The notes under the pieces are model-generated. The model was not told where the DNA came from. It ran no database searches and saw only the letters and a list, made by a program, of their open reading frames with translations. The position numbers were made by a program, and so were the translations under genes. Below are positions 50,150-64,000 of a stretch of DNA of 64,000 nt, piece by piece; positions within the stretch are counted from its first letter, which is position 1, and each line of letters begins with the position of its first letter. The stretch comes from Capitulum mitella (lineage: Eukaryota; Arthropoda; Thecostraca; Pollicipedomorpha; Pollicipedidae), in NCBI GenBank assembly GCA_030062745.1, contig CP099848.1:8205501-8269500 (forward strand), in the 5' to 3' direction.

Positions 50150-51071
50150 ACATCTTCAATATGCTCTGCCCAAGAAAGATGGCAGTCAAGAATCACTTGC
50201 AGACTCGTAACGTTTTGATTAGCAGTCACCGTGTTTCTTTTCATATTCAAGCTGGTCGACGGTACTTGTACACGACGTCTTCCACTAATGACGATCAGCT
50301 GGGTCTGTCCAGCGCTCATTTTCAGGCCGTTTGAGTTGAGCCATGCTTTGAGGGTCTTGAGTTCTTCCTCCATACTTGCGGTTAGGCTGTTCATACCAGC
50401 TGGGTTGCCAAAACTGGCAACCCGGCAACTGGCAGTCATCAGCATACTGAACGAGCTGTGCTATCTTTGTGTAGTTAGCTAGGTCGTTAGTGTATATGGG
50501 AAACAGAGGCAAGCCGAGGCAGGACCTCTAAAGAATGTCATGACCCACAAGTTGAGGTGTTATGGTGTTTTTTCTATCACGCGTGACTTATATGTGGCCC
50601 CTCAGGTAATTTCTAATCCACAGAGATGACTCCCCGTAGCATTCGACGGTTCAGCAGCCTGATGCGGTCTACACAGTCGAAAGCATTGGAGAGCTCAAGG
50701 AGGCACAACAGTGACACCTGGCCAGCATCCATTTCCTTTTAGATTACGTCAGAAATGCTCAGCAGAGCAGTCTCCGTCGAAAAATGACGTCGCAAGCCAT
50801 GATGTGTTGACGACAGACGATGGTTTGCTGTAAAATACATCATCAGCCGATCATCCACCAGCTTCTCTGCGAGTTTTGCCTGTGCTGGTGGCAGCGATAT
50901 TGGCCTGTATCTTGGTGGGACGCTGGGATCGCCTGCTTTCAATACCTGTTTCACGTACATCGTCTTCATTGCGAGGATACTATGCCGGAAGTAAAATTGG
51001 AATTTATAATGCGCAGGAATACGGGTATGAGCACTGGGAGGCCGCCAACCAAAATTTAACAAAAATGTCAT
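50150..51071 (-). mobile_element. CR1-like LINE, reverse transcriptase fragment
   Basis: Minus frames read KAGDPSVPPRYRPISLPPAQ and AKLAEKLVDDRLMMYF, TETALLSISDVI, then LFPIYTNDLANYTKIAQLVQ and YADDCQL, then LKTLKAWLNSNGLKMSAGQT, TQLIVISGRRRVQ and ILDCHLSWAEHIEDV. These are RT blocks of the CR1/Jockey group, with the catalytic YADD intact. Frameshifts break it. Homology stops abruptly after HIEDV at about 50150, where the I-type LINE 5' sequence begins. Confidence 0.8.
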
Positions 51072-51214
51072 GCCTGGCGTCAGATTACTTCCTTTTTGTA
51101 GACAATGGCATATGTTTGCGCTGACGAACCCATGCGGTTGTTAATCGGAGTCGGTGGTTGGGTTGGCGGCCGCGGGGCGGCGCTAATCGTAGCGGAGCGG
51201 CCGCCAGCGGCACG

Positions 51215-51540
51215 GACAGCGCGAGCAGCGCCGGCTACGCCGTCGGGGCCGAGTTGCAGAGGTCGCCGCAGCACATGCACAACACCTGCCCCTTCTTGGT
51301 GGCATTCCTGACTTGGTGATGACTTGGTGGTGGCGAAGCAGTTACATAGCTCTTTGCCGCGCTCGTCACTGATCTTTACGCCACCATTGTCCAGGTCGCG
51401 CAGACGCGTCCTCTCGAACTGGAGGCCCGGGTCCCTGGCGTCCGTGTCTGGGAAGCGGCTCTTCCGCTCGGTGATGGCCGCCGGCAGCCTGGACGCCGGC
51501 GATCTCACTGCCCGGCATACAGGCGTAGCTGATGTGAAAT
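51215..51540 (-). other. GC-rich exon-like region, possible Cys-rich C-terminus
   Basis: One minus frame ends NATKKGQVLCMCCGDLCN, then SAPTA and a stop; CxCCGDLCN resembles the end of a Ly6/three-finger ectodomain. The adjoining frame has LRDLDNGGVKISDERGKELC. No splice boundaries are convincing, and the plus strand is also open here. Assignment is weak. Confidence 0.25.
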
Positions 51541-51692
51541 ATCGAGATTCGGTCACTCTGTTTCAGTTTCCCTCACAGTATTCTGTTACAGTAAGACTAT
51601 CATAATCCTTTCAAAATTCTGTTCACGTCGTTCCATAGAAAGGCTGCCAATTCTTCCTTTCAAGTCAACCTACTTGTCTTCCTTTTTTACAG

Positions 51693-51965
51693 AATGTTTT
51701 GCGTTTTGAACTTTTAAGTAGCACGCACGGCCAAGCGTGCGCTGATGCAGCTGATCGTCTGCAATCTGTAACACGTAACATCAGAGGCCGTCCGCGCCGT
51801 GTACGGCCAACATCTCCTTCGTCAGCACCTCCATCGTCACCACCGGTATCAGGCTCCTCAGCGCGGCAGTCGGCTACACCAGTGACCAACATCACGCCAC
51901 GGTGCGGGCGCCGCAGAGCTCCAGCGCATCCCTCCGCCCTCAGCCAGACACGCGCTCCACTCACG
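51693..51965 (+). CDS. Candidate internal exon, Pro/Ser/Arg-rich, unknown protein
   Basis: Strong acceptor (CTTCCTTTTTTACAG|AAT) and donor (TCACG|GTATGG) enclose exactly 91 codons, open throughout and phase 0 at both ends. The peptide starts NVLRFELLSSTHGQACADAA and becomes a low-complexity Pro/Ser/Arg stretch. No family is recognised. The minus strand is also open over part of this region, so chance GC-driven openness is possible. Confidence 0.35.
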
Positions 51966-51971
51966 GTATGG

Positions 51972-53024
51972 CATGCCCTGCTGATATCCAAAGCGCAGAC
52001 AATTTCATTTACTGCTCTTACATCTCAGCGACAAGCTAGGATCTGCTGGTTCAATGTAAGCTAGCCCGAAATAGAAACAGATCTCACCTGATGGCTGCTG
52101 TCTCATATCTGGCACACGTCTTCCGTCAGCAGGCTAAGGAAAAAGGGCAAAATTTTGAAGGACACTTCTCATGAAATGCGTAGGAATACAAAACACGTTT
52201 TACGTCTTCAACCGAGATAAACAACACTCGTAAACGAATCAAGTCAGGATGACGTCATGACAGGACATAGGGTGTACTTTGTAAGGGTGTATTTAACATG
52301 GTAAGGTGTTGTGCTACAGTGACGAAACGTCCTGTAAACGGCAATCTAAAACTGACGAGTGTAACTGTTAAGGATAAGTTTATTCCACTTTTAATTAGCC
52401 TCTGGTGCGAAGATTGGTCTCGTAAGTTAAGAGCATTTTGAGTGTTCGAAGCATGATTGCATTCAATACAGGTGTTTTTTCTTGAGGTGGGCGTAAAAAT
52501 GTTTTCAGTGTATCAGTATCCATAGTTTTTTGATGAGCCTGAACTTTGGTCAGTGCTTGTCAACCCAACTTTCCTAGTCAACAACGCAATCTGGATGTGT
52601 GAGCTAAAAAGTGCTTGCATCACCATTTCTTCACATGCCCGTATGGCTTGATTTAGTTTGAGTCTTCACTAAAAACAAAGCTACTCCCGGGCTGCGTTCA
52701 CTCTGTACCATATTTTGTAATATGCCAGTGGCATATGACAAAATTTTCCAGTGGCATATGACAAAACTTGACATGCTGGCTACGTGCCAGATGAAGTTCT
52801 TAATTACAAGAAGTTAAAACCACCTCTCTGAGTCTTTGTCCGTGTATCCACCTCTTGGAATGTTTTTTTCATTCAGCCGTTTTTATTTACATATATTTGT
52901 ACGTATCCAAAGGGCTTGGAAAATAGAAGGAATATATTTTTGGAAAACTGAATTAACACGAAAATCTAAAGTCTTAAATATAAATAAAAGTATAAAAAAT
53001 ATAAAAAAATGAAGTCTAAGGTAT
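51972..53024. other. AT-rich intergenic sequence
   Basis: Contains a short direct repeat of TTCCAGTGGCATATGACAAA type at 52727-52770. No gene recognised. Confidence 0.4.
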
Positions 53025-55160
53025 GCTCGTCATTGTACATGGGTCGATTTTTATGCAACTGACTTGAAATGAAAGGCAATCGATGGGACTTCCCCAATGG
53101 CCCATACGTTTATAATTTTGAGAAGATTCATAAACGTTCATAGGGCTCCAAAAATGGGAGGAATATTTTTTTGCAAAGGGAATTGAAATTGAAACTAAAA
53201 ACGTTCTTTTGTCATTTTTACGTAGTTAAGGTATATCTAAGAAGTGCAACTTGTATCACATAATTTGCATAATATTAGCATAGGCGGAGCCAGGGCCACG
53301 AAAAATGTGCAGCTGCCATGGTCGCGTGCTCATCAGGACAACTTACGATGCTTGACCTAAAATGTCCCGTTTGTGACTGTCGTGATAAGGGGAAAATACT
53401 CGGACATTTTAGGACTTAGTCCCGAGTGTAGGCTTCTTATGGGTCTGAAACTTAAAATACTTAAAAAATAAAAAGTAGGATACTCTGTTCCGAGTTATAT
53501 ATATTCCTAGCTTTTTATTTTGAAAATAATCATAAAAAATATTCACACAAAACCACATTTTTATCTTTGATGTTAACATTTTGACTTTTGAGCATGAACT
53601 GGACATTATTAACCCTATTCCCGGCAGGTGGGGACGGAATCCGCCCCCCCTCGGGTTTTTTGCTTGCCAATTCTAGGCTTTTTAACGCAGCTTCACGAAA
53701 CTTAGTCACTTTTCCTAGCTATTCTTTCTACGTGCCGTGACAAAATTTCAAAATTCTTTTTGGCACAGGGGCGGAGCCAGACAACGTTTTTGGGAGGCAC
53801 CTCATTCCATTTTTGGCCATGTTAAGGGTAAAAGGAAAATGTCTGCCAAAAACAGAGTTTTTAAGATAGAACTTAAAACTTTATATGAATGTATAGCTAA
53901 ATAGTTGGGCAATGTGCAAATGTAGTTTTGTTTTCCTGAGGTCATTTTACAAGGTCAGGTCAAGGTCAAAAGTCAAAATTTGTTTTTTTTCTATAATTTC
54001 GGGGCCGTTTTCTCAAATGCCAAACCAGGAATATATATGGCGTAGAAGGGTACCTTCTACTTGTGTATCAAGTTTCAGCCTGATATCAGGTCGGGTCACG
54101 GAGCTATGACCTAAAATGTCAGTGCGCGTACCCTATATCGCAATAGCCATAAAACGAAATTTTTGAAATAGAGTGAATTCAAATAATTGAAAACGTTTAA
54201 AGATAATATTAAATGCAAATATTAAATTAAATAAAGTGATCATGCCAAGTGATCCCAAGGTCACTGGAGGTCATTTAAGGTCAAAGGTCACAAGTTGGTC
54301 TGAGAAATGTGTGACCATGACAGTTCCCCCTTTTTCATGTCCCTAGCACCGCCTATACTAACACTATACAAACATTGTAATGCGATTTGTACTTCTTTAG
54401 TATAACATGACTAACAGAAGCCAAAAAAGGGTGTTTGCCTCTTTCGTTCATCCAGTTGTTAGAAAACTAATCCTCCTATTTTCGAAACCCTGTGAACGCC
54501 CATGAATTTTCTCAAAATTTCAGATTTGGGGACCCATGGTTAAAGCCCTATCCATAATCTGTCGATTCATGCCAGTTTCATCGAAATCGGTCCATAAACA
54601 ATGGAGTTATAAGAAGTCCAAAAGTGCCCCCCATTTTGACATTTTTGCCCCCCTGTATCCACAAATTTGAAAATTTTGAAAATTCGTTTTTATATAAATG
54701 TAGTTCACGTTACGGCAAATCGATTGCCGTTTGTTGCGATGAAATCGGACAAGTAGTTCTCGAGATCTCGGGGGGGCCGAATCCGCCCCCCCTGCCGGGA
54801 ATCGGCCATACCGTCTAGCCCTCCGGGAATAGGGTTAAGTGACCTGAGACCAGAAAAAATGCTTGCGCATTTTATTATTGTTATATACGCGTATATCCGC
54901 ATATAGCATATATGCGAATATAGCGTTTTACCTTCTGTCTTAAAAGCTCAGTTATTGGCACGCATTTTGCTTTTGCCCTCAATATTGCCAAAAATGGCCT
55001 GAGGTGCCTTCAGAAAACTTGGCATGGTTCCGCCCCTGGGCAAAACAAAGATATGAAGACCTGAAATAACATGAAGAAAGGATAGAAAGGAAAAGTCACC
55101 AAGTTTCGTGAAACTGCTCCAAAAACCTCAGACTGGTGAGCAAAAAACAAAAGCTTTTGG
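53025..55160 (-). mobile_element. Older piggyBac-like element copy D, interrupted by copy C
   Basis: 53025-53612 resembles the first half of copy A (GATGGGACTT, ATAATTTTGAGAAGATTCAT, AGCATAGGCGGAGCCAGGGC, then ATTTTGACTTTTGAGCATGA). 54839-55160 resembles the second half (GTGACCTGAGACCAG, CAAAAATGGCCTGAGGTGCC, AGTCACCAAGTTTCGTGAAA). Removing copy C and one TTAA rejoins them in register with copy A. The outer termini are eroded. Confidence 0.75.
53609..54838 (+). mobile_element. TTAA-flanked piggyBac-like non-autonomous element, copy C
   Basis: TTAA at 53609-53612 and 54835-54838 bracket a 1,222-base body with ends CCCTATTCCCGGCAGG and CCGGGAATAGGG. Collinear with copy B over its whole length (GGGGCGGAGCCAGACAACGT, TCATTTTACAAGGTCAGGTC, the CTCGAGATCTCGG block). 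No transposase. It is inserted into copy D. Confidence 0.9.
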
Positions 55161-55324
55161 GCTTTTGAAGCTTACCCCCAGTCCCTTTCACGCGGGATAA
55201 TGCCATAGGATTAAAACGACGCAGCTACGTATTTCCAGCGAAAGTGCTCCACAAGAAGCTCCACAGCGCCCACACATCCGGGTTGTTCTACACCGTCCAC
55301 GAAAGACGGGTGCGGCGGTGGTGG

Positions 55325-55520
55325 CGTTAGTCTCGACTCAGTTCCCCCGCCGTCCAGCGGGCAGCCGCCGACGCCGCTGCCGGCGGGGGCGGCGCCGAGG
55401 CGCGCCTCCGGCAGCCGCTGGTGGACGCCTGGGCGACGCAGTTCGTCCACGCCGACACCATGCAGCTCGGCGGGGACGAGGAACATGAACATGAACAGGA
55501 GCAGGTCACGGCGATACTTT
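55325..55520 (+). other. CpG-rich exon-like region, unknown
   Basis: A plus frame runs RLSSPAVQRAAADAAAG, RLRQPLVDAWATQFVHADTM and an acidic EEHEHEQEQ tail up to a donor-like GAGCAG|GTCACG. The minus strand is open too, and ends LLVEHFRWKYVAAS at 55213-55250. Neither strand could be assigned to a family. Confidence 0.25.
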
Positions 55521-55726
55521 AGCGGGGGTTTCAGCAGCAGTCTCAGGCTGGCAGGCGCATGCTCCCTGGGCGCCGACACCGTCTGCGCTTAAATAAGCCA
55601 GATGATCCCGAATCAGAATGAGTGACAATTGCCCTTCACTGTTTAGTGAGATCAATACGGCAATGGAGGCGTAACTAAAAATGCTGGAAGTAACAAGTGA
55701 CGGACACCCAAATTCCACATTATATA

Positions 55727-58360
<2,634 letters not shown>

Positions 58361-58362
58361 CA

Positions 58363-58520
58363 ACACGGCCCATTATGCCGCAATAAATTTTTTGGGTAGA
58401 ATGATAGCTATGTTATTTATGTAGCGATACCGAAAATCGCGGCCCATTATGCCACAATAATTTTTTTTGGTAGAATGGTAGCCATGTTATTTAAGTAGCG
58501 ATACTGAAAATATTAGACTG
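58363..58520. repeat. ~76-bp tandem duplication
   Basis: CGGCCCATTATGCC(G/A)CAATAA through GTTATTTA.GTAGCGATAC is repeated with a few changes. Confidence 0.8.
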
Positions 58521-60784
58521 CTGAATTTTGAGGTTGAGAACTGACACTGGAAAAATCAAGGGGCATGCTAACTCAGGTAACGGGACAGTAACTCGTGGAT
58601 CTGAAGTGGCTGGCACGAACGGATGTTTTCATTCCACTGGTGGATCCGGGAATGGAAGAGACATTGGGACCATGGGCCTCTTTTGTTGAAAAAACCGCAG
58701 TTATAAGTCGATTGTACGGTCACTAGAAATTTTACTTCATTTTTAGATGCAGCTTAGTTTTTTTCAGAATGTCATTCCTTACACATGACTAAACAAAGCC
58801 ACAGAAATCAGAGGGGAAACTGACATCTGGGATAAGATACGTTGCATGGATGAATACTCACCTTTCCCTTAGCGCGTGGTCTGGATCCGCCAGGGTCTTT
58901 CTCTGAATATCCATTTTGCAATGATGCCAAAGGTGCATCTGGTTATGCTTTTTTAGAATAAATATCGCGTTTTCTTTCTCTCATAAATATCTTCTTCGCT
59001 TTGCACTCATCACGCTAAAATCACTCCACCTTTTGGGTTTGACGCGAAGGCATTTTATCATATTTTAATGACACGCAGGGCCGACGAGCCCGGCATAGCA
59101 AAAAGTAAAGATGGGTGGTGCTGCGAACTCGCTGGTTAAAAGTGGGCGACATAAACTCATGTTCCCATACCCTTTGCGATGATGAAACACCGCTTCCTGC
59201 CAGACCCACACACGAATGCGTATGCGGCTGGCTCGAACGCGGTCAACGATGGTAATTAAAGGGCAGTCTGACCCATGCTGGCACCGTAGAAGTGGCCGAA
59301 CTGCACCTTCGTTCGTAACAAATCATGCGGAGCCAAGCCGTGCCTTGCTATGACGCTGACCGGGCGCTAGCAGGCGCGCATCGTCCCCAGCCGGCCGCCC
59401 CCAGCCGTTCGTAGCTGCCATCGACGTTTCGCCCGGGGCGTAGATTTTTGCCTGGGGCGTTTTTTGCAGGCGGGACGCTTGTACCGCCGGCGGGCGCGCC
59501 TGGTGGGAGGGAGCATTCTGATTGGTCCGACGACGCCGAACCGCGCCAAAAAATGAGAGCCAGATGCCGACAGCAATGGAGAGAGGAGGGTGATCGTGGT
59601 TGGTGTTCAGAAAGTGCGGCTGGGTCCGAAAACGTACGGCAGCCGTTTCGGGGCCCGTCGAAACTGAGGCAAACAAATTTAAAGGACAGCCAGAAACATT
59701 CGCATGGAGTGGCTAGAACACCATGCTAAAATTAAGATTAAGATGAGAAAATAAGATAAGATTCAACTTGCAGACGGTCCGTCAATAAGAACATCAGAAA
59801 ATCGGATGAACAGAAAGAGCCATTCTAAATCCAGCCAAACTCCGTCAGAATCTAATCACAGATCTAGTGTTGTTCAGGACACATTCGCGTCGTTAAGCGG
59901 ACGCTCCAATTATTCCCAACTCTCCTCATTAGCGCAAAATTCGGCTTTCATATGGCATGTTGTGACGTCACCTGGGGCCTTCTAGACGAAGTCGTCCGCT
60001 GTTCCACCGGCTCTTGCTGATTTCTCAGAAGGAGATTAATGAGCCATTTTAATTAGATCCAACTTGTTTCGGGCAAATATTCTTGGGACCTTCCAAACAT
60101 CTAATTAATTTCGGCCTCGCGGAAGTCCTCGCACGTACTTGGCCCTAGTTTGTACGCAGAGGCTGCGTGAATATTGCAAATGACGCTGGAGATGATAAGC
60201 AAGCAATGGTCGCAGAAGATTTATGCGCCGACTCCGGGAACAAGCCTGAGTTTGGCGTTAGCGCCGGTCGAATGAGGAAAAGTCTGGTTCATTGAAACGA
60301 TCAGCGATTATGGATAGGAGACCGAGGGGAAATCGAGGTAAACATAGATATAGAGGTAGGGTGAAAAGACGACGAAGAAATAACGCTAAAATGAGGAAAG
60401 GAAAAATAAGCAAATGGACGAAAAAATGTGGACCAGGAAATGCTGAACGCAGACAGTGGCATTCAGTCGTCACGAGAAGGACACGGTACCTGTAGGGGGG
60501 CTGCGCGGCGTGGAGACGTGCTGCCCGTCCCTCTTGTGAATGCGGGGTCGGCCGCCCTGGCCGGCGCCGGGCCGGTCCGGGCCGGCGCCCGGCGGCTGTC
60601 GGTGACTGTCGGGTCACCTTGACCGGCGAGGCGCCAATCCGGACATGTGCGGTCCGGATTGGTCGAGACTGATGTCACGTGACGTGCGGCGTCGAGGTGG
60701 AGCCGCCGGGTCGCGGGGAACTAGATTGTTGATATTGAGATCGCGCCGCGGGGCGGAACGGAGGGCGAGTCAGTATACCTGTAA
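58521..60784. other. Mixed sequence with CpG-rich patches
   Basis: CpG-rich blocks at about 59330-59660 and 60480-60760 have open frames on both strands, with no recognisable protein. They may be CpG islands or unmasked exons. Confidence 0.35.
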
Positions 60785-60873
60785 ATAATATAATAAATAT
60801 ATATTATATATATATATATATTATATTATATATTATATTATATTATATTATATATTATATAAATATAATAAAA
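60785..60873. repeat. AT/TATAT low-complexity repeat
   Basis: ATATAATATATT-type units, nearly pure A/T. Confidence 0.85.
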
Positions 60874-63800
60874 TAATAGTCAGTAAACCTGAAAATAGAG
60901 CTGCAAGCAAGTATGAACGAGAAGACCACGCTTACAGTACGTTTACAGCTGCTACTTTCAGGAAGCTTAAAAACCCGCCCCACCCAGCATGTAAACCCGC
61001 ACCCATAGTCTCGCGCAAATTTTCCGCTGAGAAAAGCCTGCACGGGCCTGCAGTCCAAATTTTCTTTTGGCCCATAGCATGACATGGTATAAAAGGCACG
61101 TACTTTTCGACCTTGAAGAAGCATGCCATTTTGCACTAGACAGTACCACTTATTCACCTCGAATAAGTGCAATGTGCCACACAGCAAGCTCTGCCTCTAT
61201 CCCATGCAGACTATTACGAATCTCATGCATCCTGATGGGATTTTTCAAGGCGCCGACCGATAGTTCATAAAGTTGTCAGTCATTTTATCTACGTACGTGT
61301 ACGACTTTAGTGGTACGCTGCGACTACTGGTTCGCGAAAGAAAAAGGTTTAATGGTTGGTAAACTGACATGATTTATGCCAAATGTCCGCAAAAGTCACA
61401 GCTGCTAAAATCAGTAACTATTTAGCTAGCTGTAATCACGTCAGCTGTAATGTCGTCTCCACGATTCTCTTGCCTTCTAAACATATCCAACCCGGAGTTT
61501 CATCTGTTTTGTATTACATTCTCCAGCGATGTCTCTCTGAAAATTTTGGCCTCCTTTTAGATGGATCTGTTTTGAGAGAGCAGTGTTGTTTTGCGAAGGA
61601 TATAAGCCTTGTGTGGCACAATTGAGTGTTTTTTTCATGGTTAAGAGCACGGCATGGGTAAGGTGCTAGAATTCCTTGTGACATGGTATTTTTTCAAGCA
61701 AAAGCAACATGCTGTTTGTGGAATCAGGCTTCTACCAAATGCAGTCATTATATTGTTTCCTTTCCGTCATTTCTATTCATCAGATACAAATATGACCAAT
61801 GTTAAAGCAAGTGTGAAAATGATAAAGTCCGTTACCATCTGTTTTCTCACAATCCTAACACATTATATTACTTTCACATCATCTGTTTTCCCACAGTGCT
61901 ATGCTGAATTGCAACTACCAAACGACCCCATGACTATATGACTAACCTGTGATGTGTTCTCGTCTGAACCATCCCCATTGTCGTTGCCGTATCATGACAG
62001 TTGCGTGCTATGGAAATGATTTATTCGTGCTTTACTACCTCTGTACAAAGATATTAAAAATTTTTCCTCTTCCGTAAAGAAATCACTCAATATGGTAATA
62101 TGACCGCTAGGCGTCACTTGACCCTCCCCACCCTCCCAATCATCTTCAGCGTAAATAGTAAACGGCGGGAGGGTGGGGAGTAAACAATGGGCGGTCTGAC
62201 CGCCGGGCGAGGCGTGACACTTTTCCCACCCTCCTAACCGTCTCCAGTGCACCGGAGCTGATCCATTGCCTCACGCGAGTCGCTCTGACATATCTGCGGT
62301 CATCTTAACAACGCACCACCTGTAAATGTGACCCGGCCAAATGTCACCGATGGGACCATTCCGCCTTGACAGTCGACGGTTGAGAATGACCAAAATAGCT
62401 AAATAGATGAGAGTGAGTAATCTATAACGCCGTCCCTTGGGCGGCTCCCCGACCTCGCTCGCTACGCTTGCTGGCGTGGGCCGCCACGCAGAGCGCTGAG
62501 TGTCCGTGGTCGGTGCCCTGCGGACCGGTGGTGGTAGGAGACGCTCCAGCCGGACCTTTCCTCCCGGCAGGGCGTCGACTGACGTACTACCGGTCAGAAA
62601 ATTGCATCACAGTGACCGCACCAACGCTGAAACTCCCAAACATCTCTGGTAACCACTTATTGAACCCCGGAAATAATGGTCTGTCCTGTCTGTGCCGTCC
62701 TATCCGAGCCAACAATGACAGCGACCTTTCCTCGTACATCTACTGGACGTTTGCGATCCCTCTCCACCTCCGCCTGCCTTTCCGTCTCCCTGGCCCCTCT
62801 TGCCTCTGCCATCTCCTAGGTGCCTCCGTCTGTCGGTCTTGCGCCTGCCTCTGCCGTCCCCTGTCCGCCTCCGCCTGACGCTGTGCCTCCGTCTGGTAAA
62901 GCCGCTCTAGCCTGCCGCTGTCGGAAGAGCAGCTCTTCGGCCAGCTGCACACGAACCGGAACGATACATCACCTTACCATCGCTTATAACTACACGTCTA
63001 CAAAGTAAAACTGAAAGGTATAAAATGACCAAACAGAAACATCGACACCAAGCTATATAGCAATGTAAAAGGTAAATATAATGCTAATAAACTTTCGAGT
63101 TTACTTGTCTCATGAGGGAAGTGCTTTAAGCGACTGGAATATAAGAAAAAATAAATGTTTTAACCTCACAGCGCTTGTAGAATACTTAGTTACTTTGGTG
63201 GAAGAAATAAGTACAAATTTTAACCAAACCTCTGCCGCTTGTCCCATCGACGAAGTCATGCCAGTTTGTGGAGAAGTAAATGGGCATTTTACAACATGTA
63301 AGTTTTTTGTACTAAAAACGGTACTCCGAAAAAAGTTTATCACTTTTAGAAAAGTTGGTCCCCAGACAGCCAAGCAATGCAGTGCTCAATACGCGACCGC
63401 AAAGGGGTTAATAATAACTCCCGTCCGGTTTTTTAACCGATTGCGTCCGAACCGTACACGATCAGACCACTGAGCTTTTCGTACCTGTCAGTTGATCAAT
63501 CTGACAAATCCTTATATAAAAAAAGAAGAAAAATAGCCGCAATGTCAAGCGATTTTCGGTCGTGCGGCGGTGAGATTACATTCGGTAAGGTAGCCAGACC
63601 TCTCAAAATGAACACAGAAAAATTCACATCTTACTGTCGAATACTAAAAGTCTATCGAACGATGTAAAAACTTGGTCCTATCTGTGATCAGATTGAGCAA
63701 TACAAGGCATTAAGTTGAGGATCGAAAAATGTTAGGAATTTTTTTTACAGTTTTCACGGAAATGAGATCCGATGAAATCATGGGTCATGATTATTCTGAC

Positions 63801-64000
63801 GAACATAACATTGTTGTTTAGTTTCGAATCTAACGGTATCAAAACTATAACAATCCAACGCAAACTTTGGCGTCTATGATCCGGTATACATTGGACGCAC
63901 TGGTCCGCCGGGCGTCTTCGGCCTAGTCGGCTGCCGCCGTGTGCTGGCGGGCCGCGCCAGTCGAGCTGCTGTTCGCTGAACTGTGGACGATACGAGACGT
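60874..64000. other. No gene recognised
   Basis: Longest frames (for example 62468-62878 and 63081-63473 on plus) carry no recognisable motif. A TGCCTCCGCCTG-rich stretch at 62750-62890 is locally repetitive and explains the long frames there. Confidence 0.35.

Overview
This is eukaryotic, animal-type DNA, and arthropod is the best guess. It holds a gene with short exons and kilobase introns, dense microsatellites, several classes of DNA and non-LTR transposons, and an interstitial array of the arthropod telomere pentamer (TTAGG, read here as CCTAA). Species cannot be named from the sequence. A chelicerate or crustacean would fit, but that is inference.

The one host gene that can be followed lies on the minus strand and spans about 33 kb (34594 down to 1250). 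It encodes a degenerin/ENaC-type sodium channel. Eight exons were recognised by splice sites, reading phase and family motifs. Exon 1 (33872-34594) carries TM1 and the post-TM1 FPAVTVCN motif. The extracellular-loop exons are at 27894-28044, 19361-19482, 18492-18658, 11876-12007, 10321-10468 and 7088-7295. The last exon (1250-1393) carries TM2, the stop codon and a nearby AATAAA signal. Several junctions fit in phase. The second exon carries an apparent one-base frameshift, and the exon 1/2 and 6/7 joins are unresolved, so the locus is either a decaying pseudogene or an assembly with indel errors.

Most of the rest is mobile DNA. Three full copies of a ~1.2 kb TTAA-flanked, piggyBac-like non-autonomous element occur at 2033-3206, 23145-24356 and 53609-54838; the last is inserted inside an older relative of itself. 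A Penelope-like element (28810-31568) and a pogo-family transposon (31714-33790) fill the first intron. On the minus strand an I-type LINE with RNase H (about 40450-50150) is split by a 3.9 kb TIR element (44613-48507) that carries the TTAGG array, and it is bracketed by pieces of a CR1-like LINE. An internally deleted mariner lies at 55727-56525. The pogo, Penelope and I-type elements have each lost a catalytic residue.

Region by region: 1-34.6 kb is the channel gene, with repeats in its introns (a 100-bp satellite, a 30-bp minisatellite, AT/GA/ACGC microsatellites). 34.6-39 kb is upstream DNA with one unknown exon candidate. 39-51 kb is nested retroelements. 51-52 kb is a GC-rich patch with exon-like ORFs. 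53-55.2 kb is nested TTAA elements. 55.2-64 kb is a CpG-rich patch, the mariner and mostly unrecognised sequence.
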